Shown piece by piece: positions 31,303-40,183 of a stretch of DNA of 64,000 bases. How positions within the stretch are numbered: the first letter of the stretch is position 1; every line of letters starts with the position of its first letter. The stretch is from Bog-756 sp963730685 (GTDB taxonomy: Bacteria; Actinomycetota; Acidimicrobiia; Acidimicrobiales; RAAP-2): contig CAVSSP010000004.1 in assembly GCA_963730685.1 (NCBI GenBank), positions 1,488,001-1,552,000 on the forward strand. The letters run 5' to 3'. The notes below the pieces were generated by a model. It searched no databases, was not told the origin of the DNA, and saw only the letters and a program-made list of their open reading frames with translations. A program made the position numbers and the translations under genes.

Positions 31303-31971
31303 ATGAACGGTGTGCTCGGTGCGCTGCTTCCCCTGGCCATCGCCGTGACGATCTCACCGCTCCCGATCATCGCCGAGATCCTGCTCCTGTTCACGACCAA
31401 GCCGACTCCCAATGCCGGGGCCTATCTGATCGGCTTCGTCGTCGGCGTCGCTGCCGTCCTCGGAATCCTGGTCGTGGTGGCCGACGCCGTCAACGTGTCC
31501 GAGTCCGGACCATCGAAAGGCGCCGGGACGCTGCAGCTGGTCCTGGGTGCACTCCTCCTCGCGGCCGCCGTGCGGCGCTTCCGGGGTCGGCCGAAGGACG
31601 GTGAGGTCACTCCGCCGCCGAAGTGGATGGACGGGATCGCCGCGTTCACGCCGGGAAAGTCCGTCGGCATCGGGATGGCGATCGGAGCGGCCAACCCGAA
31701 GAACATCGCGGTCGGGGTAGCGGCCGCCGTGACCATCTCGGCGGCCGGTCTCTCGACCTCCCAGTCGATCGTTGCCATCGTGGTGTACGTGGTGATCGCC
31801 GCCCTCGGGGTGGCGGCTCCCCTGGCGGTGGTGGTGGCGCTCGGCGACAGGGCCGCTCCGATACTCCAGGCATGGAGGGCATGGTTGGAGCAGAACAACG
31901 CCACGGTCATGGCCGTGTTGTTCCTGGTGTTCGCCGTGGTACTCATCGGCAAAGGAATCGGAGGCCTGTGA
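31303..31971 (+). CDS. GAP-family (Sap, sulfolipid-1-addressing-like) membrane protein
   Basis: 222 residues from ATG 31303. Six transmembrane helices can be traced, starting LGALLPLAIAVTISPLPIIA, in which the ISPLPIIAEILLL motif is the family mark. ANPKNIAVGVAAAVTISAAG follows in the middle and LFLVFAVVLIGKGIGGL at the end. The family (related to LysE exporters) includes the mycobacterial Gap/Sap proteins, implicated in carrying glycolipids or sulfolipids to the surface. That role is family knowledge; here no lipid synthesis gene is directly adjacent, though the next gene encodes a large GT-C-like membrane protein. Confidence 0.87.
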   Translation: MNGVLGALLPLAIAVTISPLPIIAEILLLFTTKPTPNAGAYLIGFVVGVAAVLGILVVVADAVNVSESGPSKGAGTLQLVLGALLLAAAVRRFRGRPKDGEVTPPPKWMDGIAAFTPGKSVGIGMAIGAANPKNIAVGVAAAVTISAAGLSTSQSIVAIVVYVVIAALGVAAPLAVVVALGDRAAPILQAWRAWLEQNNATVMAVLFLVFAVVLIGKGIGGL

Positions 31972-32080
31972 ACTCGACAGTCCGCCTGTTGTAACTCCGT
32001 CCTCTGAAATCGATGGACTGCTAACGTCCGTTTCGGGCGATCGGGGCGATGATCGGTCGCATCGAAGGCGGGGGTGGTTG

Positions 32081-33988
32081 ATGGCGACGACAGATGCGCG
32101 GTCGGTCGTGACGGCGGACGAGGGCGACGACACCGGCGAGCTCCAGCCTTCCCTCCCCGACGATCGAGGCCCGCGGTTCGGGAATCCCTGGTGGGCGTGG
32201 CCACTCTGCTTCGCCCTGTACTTCGGTGTGGCCATCGCCGAGTTCGGACCCACATCACTCGGTGGGAGTCGTATGGTCGGCTCCCAGGCCACACTGCCGG
32301 ATCAGGTCGATCAGGTCTGGTTCCTCAAGTGGTCCGAATTCGCCATCGCCCACGGGCTCGATCCGTTCTTCACCCACTGGCAGAACTACCCCCACGGATT
32401 CAATGTCGTCGTGAACACGTCGATGATCGCCCTCGGGGTGGTGTTCTCGCCGATCACCGCGGCATTTGGCCCGGTGGTGACGTGGAACGTGCTCGGACCT
32501 CTGGCGCTCGCGCTCTCGGCGGTGTCCATGTGCATCGTGCTGCGCCGATGGACCAGGTGGTGGCCTGCTGCGTTCACCGGTGGGCTCCTCTACGGCTACT
32601 CCGCCTATTCGGCAGCCAACATGGGCCACCTCTTCCTCTGCTTCGTACCCCTCCCCCCGGTGGTGTTCCTGCTGGTGTACGAGATCGTGTTCCGTCAGCG
32701 GTGGCATCCTGTCAAGACGGGTGCGGTGCTCGGGGTGCTGTGTGCCGTCCAGTACCTCATCTCGTCGGAGATCCTGGTCTCGACCATGGTCATCGGGGCA
32801 ACCGCGGTGCTGGTGTACCTGATCGTCTGTCGAAACGACATGGCCCCGAAGTGGCCATACATGAAGAGGGGTGTGACGTCCGCTGTCATCGTCGGTGGCG
32901 TGCTGCTGTTGTACCCGGTCGGCTTCACGCTGTTCGGTCCGGGTGGCATCCAGGGCTCACCACAGACGCCCCGCAACCTGGCCGTGTTCCACGGGGACCT
33001 CCTCTCGGCGTTGATCCCCGGAATCCGGCTCTACCGCTCCCCCGTTCAACCGATCAACGCCTACGGGGCCTCGATGTACCTCGGGATCCCGCTCGCCCTC
33101 CTCCTCGTCGGCACCGTGGTGTGGCTGCGGCACCGAGGGATCGTGGTCCTCGCCGCCGTCATGACGGTCGTCGCACTCGTTCTGTCCATGGGCGCGACGC
33201 TCTTCGTCGACGGCCATGACACCGGTGTGCCGCTTCCCTTCACCGTGCTCGGGCATCTGCCCCTGTTCGATGGATTCGCCCCCGACCGTTTCGCCCTGTT
33301 CTCCGCACTGTTCGCCGGAGGCATCCTGGCCGTCGGGATCGATGCGCTCCACGTGCGTGTGGTGACCGCGCGTCGAGCCATCCGTCTGGCGGCCCCATGG
33401 CGGTCGCTCATGGCGGCAGCACTGATCCTCTGCCTGGTGGCGGTGGTGCTGGTCCCCCTGATCCCGGACGCCCGCGACGCGTCAGTTCCCACTCCCGTGG
33501 CGCCGTTCTTCAGCTCGTCGGAGATGGGTGCGATTCCGCCCGGGAGCGTCGTACTGGCCTACCCGTATCCCCAGTCGTGGCAGGACGTTCCGGCCCGCCT
33601 GCAGTCGGTGGACGACGCGCTCTTGGACCAGGCCGTCTCGGGCATGCGCTTCTCGATCATCGGAGGATACGGCTGGCGGCCCCGGTGGGGGTACGTAACC
33701 GCCGAGCCGTCGGTGCTCGAGCCCCTCTCGGTCGAGACGCTCTTCAACGGCTCGTTCTACGGAACGGCGACGGCCGCCCAATTCGCCCTCCTGAAGCGGA
33801 GCAATCTCGTTGCTGACCTCAGGAACTTCCTTCGACTCCACCACGTCGACACGGTCATCGTCCTGCCACTGGGCGAGCACCCCGCCTACGTGACCGCCCG
33901 AGTCACCGCCGCCATCGGTACCCCCCTCCATACGGGTGGCGTGACCGTCTGGTTCCACGTCCAACAGCGACTGGCCGCAACCACCTGA
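32081..33988 (+). CDS. Large polytopic membrane protein, GT-C glycosyltransferase-like
   Basis: 635 residues from ATG 32081. About eleven hydrophobic helices span residues 30-470; the last 165 residues form a soluble extracytoplasmic domain (PPGSVVLAYPYPQSWQDVPA onwards). After the first helix the loop contains DQVDQVWFLKWSEFAIAHGL and NYPHGFNVVVNTS, an acidic/aromatic loop of the type that carries catalytic Asp residues in GT-C glycosyltransferases using polyprenyl-phosphate sugars. A glycosyl- or mannosyl-transfer role at the cell envelope is plausible but unproved; a distinct uncharacterised family is the alternative. The gene is 109 bp after the GAP-family gene, same direction. Confidence 0.72.
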   Translation: MATTDARSVVTADEGDDTGELQPSLPDDRGPRFGNPWWAWPLCFALYFGVAIAEFGPTSLGGSRMVGSQATLPDQVDQVWFLKWSEFAIAHGLDPFFTHWQNYPHGFNVVVNTSMIALGVVFSPITAAFGPVVTWNVLGPLALALSAVSMCIVLRRWTRWWPAAFTGGLLYGYSAYSAANMGHLFLCFVPLPPVVFLLVYEIVFRQRWHPVKTGAVLGVLCAVQYLISSEILVSTMVIGATAVLVYLIVCRNDMAPKWPYMKRGVTSAVIVGGVLLLYPVGFTLFGPGGIQGSPQTPRNLAVFHGDLLSALIPGIRLYRSPVQPINAYGASMYLGIPLALLLVGTVVWLRHRGIVVLAAVMTVVALVLSMGATLFVDGHDTGVPLPFTVLGHLPLFDGFAPDRFALFSALFAGGILAVGIDALHVRVVTARRAIRLAAPWRSLMAAALILCLVAVVLVPLIPDARDASVPTPVAPFFSSSEMGAIPPGSVVLAYPYPQSWQDVPARLQSVDDALLDQAVSGMRFSIIGGYGWRPRWGYVTAEPSVLEPLSVETLFNGSFYGTATAAQFALLKRSNLVADLRNFLRLHHVDTVIVLPLGEHPAYVTARVTAAIGTPLHTGGVTVWFHVQQRLAATT

Positions 33989-34206
33989 GGGACCGACCGG
34001 AGCCGACCGCCGTGCCGGTTCGGGGCATGTGGGTAGGCACTGCGTGTCCTCGGGTCCCGTTGGCCGTGTCGAGGTGCGGGCGTTCACGCGCTGGCGGTGA
34101 CGGGGCGGCCCGACGGCGACCAGCCGGACGGAGACGGCGCTGTCCGGCCGGATCCAGGCGGCGCCGGCTCGGTGACCGGCGGCGAGCGTCGTCAGCCCGG
34201 ACGGCG

Positions 34207-34241
34207 GAGGCGGCTCCCCCGCTGCCGGGGAGAGCCGCCTC
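34207..34241 (-). terminator. Strong stem-loop after the beta-helix gene
   Basis: A 10-base-pair perfect outer stem (GAGGCGGCTC with GAGCCGCCTC) extended inward by CCCC/GGGG with one bulged base. It starts 43 bases after the minus-strand stop at 34284. It lacks a T-tract but is the most stable hairpin seen in this part and is a good terminator candidate. The rest of the 295-bp gap (33989-34283) has no gene. Confidence 0.65.
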
Positions 34242-34283
34242 GGTCGCCGCTGACGAACTACCTGTCTGGTCCCTGCCTGCCGC

Positions 34284-35756
34284 TCAGAGGGCGGTGTGGC
34301 ACAGACCGACCGGAGAGCTGGTGGTGCACTTGTCGTCGTTCCACTGGTTGGCGGTGTGGACGGTGCCGCTCCCGGTCGAATTGTCACGGGCGTCGAAGCT
34401 CCCACTGGAGGTGACGGTGTTCTTTTGGAACACGTTGCCCGACGACGCCGTGTCGGCAAGGATGCCGTCGGAGTGCGCCGACGAGATCGTGTTGTTGAAC
34501 AGGGAGTTGCCTGTGGCGCTCGCCGCCACCGTGCCCCCGCCCAGATAGATGCCGTTCCCGTCACTGCCGGCGATGTTCTTCTGCAACGACACACCGGCGG
34601 CCCCGTACAGGCTGATGCCGTTGGCCGGGTCGGTGTTGGCCGTGTTCTGCAGGAGCGTCGTCGGGGTGGTCACGCTGTCGAGGTCCAGCCCGTCGCCGTA
34701 CCCGCTGTTGGCAGGATTGCCGTAGGTGTTGGTGGCACCGGACGTCGTGTTCTTGGTGAACGTGAAGGTGGTGCCGGCCTTGGCCGGGTTGGTGCAGGTG
34801 TCGGTGGTGTTCCCGCAGTACACCCAGTTCGGGGTCTGGTCCTGGATCAGGTAGATGTCGGAGTCGTTGCTCGTCACCTGGTTCTTCGACACGCTCAGCG
34901 TGTACGGGTTGCCGATGAGGATCCCGCTGGCCGCATAGGTGGGGCCGTCGTAGGTGTTGCCGGTGATCGTGTTCGTGGTCAGGGTGGCCGACGACGCCCA
35001 GATCTGGATGCCGTTCTGGGCGATGGCCGGGGTGCTCCCGATGCCGGCGATGGTGGAGCCCGAGATGCTGCAGACGGTGCCGGGGTCGTCACAGGTGATC
35101 CCGTTCTTGTCGTAGGTCCCCACCGTCAGGCCGCTCATGGTGACGTTCGACGGGGTCGCCGACCCGTGGGCGGTGGCGACGTAGATGCCCTGGCCACCCT
35201 GGCACCCGAAGAGATCGGCCGGGAGGTCGACGCCGGTGACCGAGTCGCTGGTCAGTGTGCCGCTGGCGTCGTGGTAGTAGATGCCGACCGGGTCCTGCGC
35301 ACAACCGTAGGTGTCGCCGTCGAAGGTCGGTGTGGCGGCGGCACCGCTCACGCCCAGGTTCTCGAGGGTCACCGCCGAGGTGCCCTTCACGTCGACGATG
35401 TAGAACTGCGGCTGGGTGCTGTCGGTGTCGGTGTCGGCCAGCGGCTCGGTGGATGGCTTGATCACCGTCTGCGTGGCGCCGGCGCCGTCGATGGTGAGGG
35501 GCTTGGTGATGGCCACCTGTTCGTTGTAGGTGCCGGCCGCCACCTTGATGGTGGCCCCGGACGGAGCCTGGCCGACGGCGAACCCGATGGTCTTACACGG
35601 GCTGGTCCTGACCTGGCACGCGTTGCCGGCGTTCACGCCGGTGGTCGCCACGTAGAGCGTCGTGGTCTTCGCCCCCGCCACGCCCGGGACCAGCAGCAGG
35701 GATGCCATTGCCATGGCTCCTGCCGCGCCCATCCGCACAAAAGTAGTGAGTCTCAT
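34284..35756 (-). CDS. Secreted right-handed parallel beta-helix repeat protein
   Basis: 490 residues from ATG 35756. A signal peptide (MRLTTFVRMGAAGAMAMASL, cleavage after VAGA near 29) precedes a DUF1565-like start: TLYVATTGVN, CKTIGFAVGQAPSGATIKVA, GTYNEQVAITKPLTIDGAGA. Many repeats of 20-25 residues with N-x-I/V-x-G turns follow, as in NosD/pectate-lyase-like beta helices. Cysteines in pairs (CSISG, CGNTTDTC) may form disulfides. The family binds or cleaves surface polysaccharide; no catalytic site can be assigned. It is on the same strand as the SGNH hydrolase, 130 bp downstream of it. Confidence 0.82.
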   Translation of the reverse strand: MRLTTFVRMGAAGAMAMASLLLVPGVAGAKTTTLYVATTGVNAGNACQVRTSPCKTIGFAVGQAPSGATIKVAAGTYNEQVAITKPLTIDGAGATQTVIKPSTEPLADTDTDSTQPQFYIVDVKGTSAVTLENLGVSGAAATPTFDGDTYGCAQDPVGIYYHDASGTLTSDSVTGVDLPADLFGCQGGQGIYVATAHGSATPSNVTMSGLTVGTYDKNGITCDDPGTVCSISGSTIAGIGSTPAIAQNGIQIWASSATLTTNTITGNTYDGPTYAASGILIGNPYTLSVSKNQVTSNDSDIYLIQDQTPNWVYCGNTTDTCTNPAKAGTTFTFTKNTTSGATNTYGNPANSGYGDGLDLDSVTTPTTLLQNTANTDPANGISLYGAAGVSLQKNIAGSDGNGIYLGGGTVAASATGNSLFNNTISSAHSDGILADTASSGNVFQKNTVTSSGSFDARDNSTGSGTVHTANQWNDDKCTTSSPVGLCHTAL

Positions 35757-35778
35757 TGTCCGCCTTCCCCGCTCGATT

Positions 35779-35794
35779 ACCACCGGTCGGTGGT
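35779..35794. promoter_or_regulatory. Inverted repeat upstream of beta-helix gene
   Basis: ACCACC-GGTC-GGTGGT, a perfect 6+4+6 inverted repeat 23 bases before the start at 35756. It may be an operator or a leader hairpin. Confidence 0.35.
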
Positions 35795-35886
35795 GTCGCC
35801 TCTATTCATTTGCACTGTAACCAGATCGATTTTTGGTGTCCACTGATGTTGTCAGTTGGAGCCGGGCGTGCTGCCCGAGCAGCTCG

Positions 35887-36837
35887 CTAGGCGGCCAGAT
35901 GGGCCACGATGAGCTTGCCGATGAACTCGTAGCCCTTCGAGTTGGCGTGGATGTTGCCGAGTGTGCAGAAGTAGGTGAGCTGGCAGATCTCGGCGACGGC
36001 GTCGGGGATCTTGCCGTACGGGGCCACCTTCTTCACTGCGGCAAGGGGCTTGGTGTCGTCACCGGCCGTCGCGTACTTGTACGGCGCCTGGGTGACGTTG
36101 ACGAAGTTGGACGCTCCGTAGGCGGCCGACAGCGTCGGGTTGATCAGGCTGTCGAACGCCGTCACCGACAGCCCTGCCAGCGTCTGGTTCGGGCTACCGG
36201 CCGGATAGACCCAGTCGCCCAGGATCACGTCCGGGTAGGTGAGGCCGATGACCTTGGCCGAGTCGCCGGCCGCGGTCAACGCCGCATTGAGCTCCGACAC
36301 CAGGTTCGTCACGTTGGTGGTGATGGAGGCGTCCGCCGTCTCGATACAGGTGAGGATGGCCGACTCGGCCGCGTTGGCGCAGCTGGTGACGTCGTTGCCG
36401 CCGATGGACACCGTGACGAGGCCGACGTCGCCCTTGTTGGCCGGTGCGGCGATGAAGTTGAGCGCCGCCTGGACCTGGGAGATCCCGGTGTAGGGGACGG
36501 CGTCGGTGGCGGCCGGAGGCCCGTACCCGGCGCTGGTGCAGCCGAGGGCCGTGAACAGGGAGGTGGTGGTGGCACCGCCGCAGCCGAAGTTCTCCAGCTG
36601 CAGCTTCTCCTTCTTCGCCACGTAGGCGGTGTAGCCCGCCGTGGCCGTACCGGGTCCGCCGTTGGCGGCGGGCTGATAGCCGACGGAGTAGGAGTCGCCG
36701 ATGGACAGGTAGAACTTCGGCGCCGGCTTCGCCGTCCTGGCCTGGGCGGCACCGGGCACCGCCACCAGTCCGACCAGGGTGAGGCTGGCCGCTCCCACCA
36801 GCGTCATGAGTGTGGCCACGGTCGAACGTCTGCGCAT
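35887..36837 (-). CDS. Secreted SGNH/GDSL-family hydrolase
   Basis: 316 residues from ATG 36837. A signal peptide (MRRRSTVATLMTLVGAASLT..., cleavage after AAQA) is followed by the SGNH blocks: block I FYLSIGDSYSVGY with the nucleophile Ser, an oxyanion Gly in NFGCGGATTTS, block III IGGNDVTSC, and block V with catalytic His in GNIHANSKGYEFIG. Paired cysteines suggest disulfides outside the cell. Actinobacterial members act as lipases, esterases or carbohydrate deacetylases. It precedes the secreted beta-helix protein on the same strand, and the two could act on the same surface polymer, which is inference. Confidence 0.87.
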   Translation of the reverse strand: MRRRSTVATLMTLVGAASLTLVGLVAVPGAAQARTAKPAPKFYLSIGDSYSVGYQPAANGGPGTATAGYTAYVAKKEKLQLENFGCGGATTTSLFTALGCTSAGYGPPAATDAVPYTGISQVQAALNFIAAPANKGDVGLVTVSIGGNDVTSCANAAESAILTCIETADASITTNVTNLVSELNAALTAAGDSAKVIGLTYPDVILGDWVYPAGSPNQTLAGLSVTAFDSLINPTLSAAYGASNFVNVTQAPYKYATAGDDTKPLAAVKKVAPYGKIPDAVAEICQLTYFCTLGNIHANSKGYEFIGKLIVAHLAA

Positions 36838-36952
36838 TTGCGGGTCCCCCCCGATCGGAATTCGCCTCGACGACACACGAGGCCGAACCCTTGCTAGCAC
36901 ACCCCCGCCGGCAATGCGACAACCGTCGTTGCCGCTCCTGGGGGCGGCAGTG

Positions 36953-36981
36953 ACGCTGCGCGGTCGGCGGTCACGCAGCGT
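36953..36981 (-). terminator. Stem-loop after the der operon
   Basis: ACGCTGCG and CGCAGCGT form a perfect 8-base-pair stem around a 13-base loop, 59 bases past the stop at 37040 on the minus strand. It probably ends the der transcript; there is no T-tract. Confidence 0.5.
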
Positions 36982-37039
36982 GAGACAAAAGCGATACACG
37001 ACTCGACGATGCGGGGTGACGCGAACGGGTCCGCGTGAC

Positions 37040-37237
37040 TCAGATGTGGTGGACCACCCAGGTGACTCCCTGAAAGGCCCGGTATCCCAGATAGATCACG
37101 CTGGCGACCACCATGAACTTGAAGTACCACGGGGACTTGCGGTGCTCGAGCGGGACGGTGCCACACGTCGGGCACTTCCCGTCGTCGGTCAGCTCATCTG
37201 CCTCGAGCCGCAGGTCGCACTGCTCACACCAGGGCAC
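37040..37237 (-). CDS. Small zinc-ribbon membrane protein
   Basis: 65 residues from ATG 37237. Two CxxC pairs (MPWCEQCDLR and GKCPTCGTVPL) 14 residues apart form a zinc ribbon. A single transmembrane helix follows (FKFMVVASVIYLGYRAFQGV) with a short His-containing tail. Small ribbon-helix proteins of this type are common in actinobacteria and have no known role. It follows der with only nine bases between stop and start, so it is cotranscribed with der and the radical SAM gene. Confidence 0.78.
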   Translation of the reverse strand: MPWCEQCDLRLEADELTDDGKCPTCGTVPLEHRKSPWYFKFMVVASVIYLGYRAFQGVTWVVHHI

Positions 37238-37246
37238 GACAGGTCC

Positions 37247-38656
37247 TCACCGTCGCCGACCCCCACCCCCGTTGGCTCCCTTGGCCCGCACCCGAAGCTT
37301 GATGGGGGTGGGTCCGAGCTCGAACCGCTCGCGCAGCCCTCGCTCCACGTACCGCAGATAGGTCGGCTGCAGCCGACCGTTGGTGAACAACGTGAAGGTG
37401 GGCGGGTCGTTGGCGCCCTGCACCGCGTACTGGATCTTCGCCCCCACCGGCGGATGGGCCATCTGGATCGACTTCATGGCCCGGTTGAGCTCGCCGGTCG
37501 GGATGCGCGAGTGATAGGCCTCCTCGGCCGCTGCCACCGCCGGGAGGATGTGGTGCACGCCGAGACCGGACAGGGCGCTGATCTTGAGCACCGGCGCGTC
37601 ACCGAGGAACGCCAAGCGGTCACCGATGTCGGTCAGGATGCCGGGGCGGTCCTCGGTGGCGACCAACTCCCACTTGTTGAGCACCACCACGGTGGGGCAC
37701 CCCGAGGCACCGATCCGCTCGGCCAGGCGCTGATCCTGATGGGTCACCCCAGCGGTGGCGTCGATGACCAGCAGCGCGATGTCGGCGCGGTCCAATGCGT
37801 CGAGGGCCCGGAGGACCGAGAAGTACTCCGTCCCCCGCTCGGTGCGCGACTTGCGTCGCATCCCGGCCGTGTCGATGAAGCAGACGGTCCCCTCCGGGGT
37901 CTCCACCACGGTGTCTACCGCGTCCCTGGTGGTGCCGGGAGCGTCGTGGGTGACCGACCGCTCGTCGCCCACCAGCCGGTTGAACAGGGTGGACTTGCCG
38001 ACGTTGGGCCGTCCGATCAGCGCCACCCGGGGGATGCCCGCCGTCGCCCCGCCTCCGCCCTCCCCGCCGTCACCCTCGTCGGCGCCCGTCGTCGCCCCGT
38101 CGTCCCCGTCGGCGACACCGGCCGGGTCCGGGAGCAGTCGGACCACGTCGTCGAGGAGATCGCCGGTGCCCCGACCGTGCAGTGCGCTGATGGGCCACGG
38201 CTCGCCGAGGCCGAGGGCCATGGCATCCCAGGCGTCGGCGTCGCGCTGGGAGGAGTCGACCTTGTTGACCACCACCCGGACCGGACGGCCCGATCGCTTG
38301 AGGACCCGGGCGACGGCCAGGTCCTCGTCGATCACACCGACGGTCACGTCCACCACCAACAGGACCACGTCGGCGTCGGCGATGGCCCGCTCGGCCTGGG
38401 CACTCACCTGGGCGTCCAGCGGATCGTCGCTCGACAGCCATCCTCCGGTGTCCACCACGGTGAAGGCCCGCCCGCACCACTCGGCGTCCAGCTCCTTGCG
38501 GTCCCGGGTGACCCCGGGGCGTTCCTCGACCACCGCCGCCCGGCGGCCCACGATGCGGTTGACCAGGGTGGACTTACCCACGTTGGGGCGGCCGGCGATG
38601 ACCACCAGCGGGAGGGCGCGTGTGGCCGGGCCCGGCGCGGTGTCGGGGGCGGTCAT
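37247..38656 (-). CDS. der: Ribosome-assembly GTPase Der (EngA)
   Basis: 469 residues from ATG 38656. Two tandem GTPase domains: the first with GRPNVGKST at 22-30, DTGG and NKVD; the second with a repeated GRPNVGKST, DTAG and NKWE. A C-terminal KH-like domain ends in a basic tail. Between the GTPase domains is an acidic Gly-rich linker (DEGDGGEGGGG), longer than usual. Der acts in late maturation of the 50S ribosomal subunit. The start overlaps the stop of the DUF512 gene as ATGA (38653-38656), indicating translational coupling. Confidence 0.97.
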   Translation of the reverse strand: MTAPDTAPGPATRALPLVVIAGRPNVGKSTLVNRIVGRRAAVVEERPGVTRDRKELDAEWCGRAFTVVDTGGWLSSDDPLDAQVSAQAERAIADADVVLLVVDVTVGVIDEDLAVARVLKRSGRPVRVVVNKVDSSQRDADAWDAMALGLGEPWPISALHGRGTGDLLDDVVRLLPDPAGVADGDDGATTGADEGDGGEGGGGATAGIPRVALIGRPNVGKSTLFNRLVGDERSVTHDAPGTTRDAVDTVVETPEGTVCFIDTAGMRRKSRTERGTEYFSVLRALDALDRADIALLVIDATAGVTHQDQRLAERIGASGCPTVVVLNKWELVATEDRPGILTDIGDRLAFLGDAPVLKISALSGLGVHHILPAVAAAEEAYHSRIPTGELNRAMKSIQMAHPPVGAKIQYAVQGANDPPTFTLFTNGRLQPTYLRYVERGLRERFELGPTPIKLRVRAKGANGGGGRRR

Positions 38657-40107
38657 CGTGACGCGCCCAGGGACACGGCGACCCGCTCGGGGGTGGTCGT
38701 GGCCGTGCCGCACCCGGTCGGCGGTGTCGGGGCACCCTCGAGGGCCCGGCGGAGGGACAGCCCGTCGGTGGGCACCACCTCGACGGCTCGGGGGAGGTCG
38801 GCGACGGTCAGGTCGTCGAGGAAGCGCCCTTCGGACAGGCAGGAGTCGGGCAGCAGGTACCGGTGCCCCACCGGCTGGTGCCGCAGCTCGGCGACGAGGT
38901 CGGTGCCGGTCAGCAGCCCCGACACCCCGATGTTCCCGCCGAAGAAGTCGTTGGCCACCGGCACCAGGCGGATGTCGTCGCGACCCAGCGAGTCGACGAG
39001 CGGGGCGAGCACCCGGGCCCCGTACTCGCCGGTCAGGACGGCGATGGGCGCATCCGGTGCCGGTCGTCGGTCGGACGATCCCTCCCGGGGGGCCCGGTAG
39101 CCGCTGGCCGGGGCCCCGTCGACGGCGGCGAAGAACCCGGGCCGCACCCCGAGGGCGGCATGCTCGTCGCCGCCGAAGGCCGCCTCGAACGCCCGGGCCA
39201 TGCCCAGGCCGTTCTCGTGCTGGGGGAATCCCTCGTAGGTGGCGGCGGGGGGAAAGGCCTGCTCGGCCATGAGGTAGTACTCGTCGGCGGCGAAGACCAT
39301 CCGTCGGCCGATGGCCCGGAGGAAGGTCCGTTGCCACGACGCCACGGTGTCACACACCGCCGCCGCCTCGGTCCGGGTGTGCGGCCGCATGGCGGCCTCG
39401 TGGGAGAACCGACTGACGCCGAGGGGGACGCAGGCCACCGTGGCCAGGGTCGGATAGCGGTCCAGCACGCCGGCCAGGGTGTCCTCGAGGACGTCGCCGT
39501 CGTTCTTGCCCGGGCACACCACGACCTGGCCGTGCACTTCGATCCCACCCTCCAACAGGGCGCTCAGCCAACGGAGGCTGGTGGCGCCCCGCCGGTTGCG
39601 GAGCAGATCGGCCCGGATGTCGGGGTCGGTGGCGTGGATGGAGACGAACAGCGGGCTCAACCGCTCGGTGAGCACGCGCTCGAGGTCCATCTCGGTGAAT
39701 CGGGTCAGGGTGGTGAAGTTCCCGTACAGGAAGGACAGCCGGTAGTCGTCGTCCTTCAACGACAGGCTCCGCCGCATGCCCTTGGGCAGCTGGTGGATGA
39801 AGCAGAACTCGCAGTGGTTGTCGCACGTCCGGACCCGGTCGAAGACCGCCGAGGAGACCTCGGCCCCGAGGGGCTCCCCGGGCTCTTTGGCCACCTGCAC
39901 GATGAAGGGGTCGCTGATGCCGCGGCGACGGACGACGAGGTCCAGATCGGGCTCGTCCACCAACAGGCTGTACTCGATGACGTCTCGGGGCGAGCGTCCG
40001 TTGAGAGAGAGGAGTTCGTCCCCGGCTCTCAATCCGGACCGATGCGCCGGTGACGATTCGGTGACGGCGACGACCTTCGGTGCCGTCGTCACTCGGGGCG
40101 CCGACAT
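38653..40107 (-). CDS. DUF512 radical SAM protein with N-terminal PDZ domain
   Basis: 484 residues from ATG 40107. Residues 10-75 are a PDZ-like domain (ESSPAHRSGLRAGDELLSLN). Then comes a radical SAM cluster motif C-x3-C-x2-C at Cys95, Cys99 and Cys102 (TCDNHCEFCFIHQLPKGMRR). The C-terminal DUF512 region has ANDFFGGNIGVSGLLTGTDL and YLLPDSCL. These proteins are widely found next to der, but the reaction they catalyse is unknown. Coupling to der through an ATGA overlap suggests a role linked to ribosome assembly or GTP-dependent maturation, which is inference. Confidence 0.93.
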   Translation of the reverse strand: MSAPRVTTAPKVVAVTESSPAHRSGLRAGDELLSLNGRSPRDVIEYSLLVDEPDLDLVVRRRGISDPFIVQVAKEPGEPLGAEVSSAVFDRVRTCDNHCEFCFIHQLPKGMRRSLSLKDDDYRLSFLYGNFTTLTRFTEMDLERVLTERLSPLFVSIHATDPDIRADLLRNRRGATSLRWLSALLEGGIEVHGQVVVCPGKNDGDVLEDTLAGVLDRYPTLATVACVPLGVSRFSHEAAMRPHTRTEAAAVCDTVASWQRTFLRAIGRRMVFAADEYYLMAEQAFPPAATYEGFPQHENGLGMARAFEAAFGGDEHAALGVRPGFFAAVDGAPASGYRAPREGSSDRRPAPDAPIAVLTGEYGARVLAPLVDSLGRDDIRLVPVANDFFGGNIGVSGLLTGTDLVAELRHQPVGHRYLLPDSCLSEGRFLDDLTVADLPRAVEVVPTDGLSLRRALEGAPTPPTGCGTATTTPERVAVSLGASR

Positions 40108-40183
40108 AAGCCCAGGCTACCCGGTCCATCCCCCCGGTCCGCCCCGCTGCTGCGCCATCGGCCGCTGTAGGCTCCCGACCTGC

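Noticed and set aside
34296..35846. 516-codon plus-strand frame antisense to the beta-helix gene
   Set aside because: Gly/Arg/Val-rich with no domain, while the minus strand has a signal peptide and clear beta-helix repeats.
36779..39100. 773-codon plus-strand frame opposite the SGNH hydrolase and der
   Set aside because: Antisense shadow; der and its GTPase motifs are unambiguous on the other strand.
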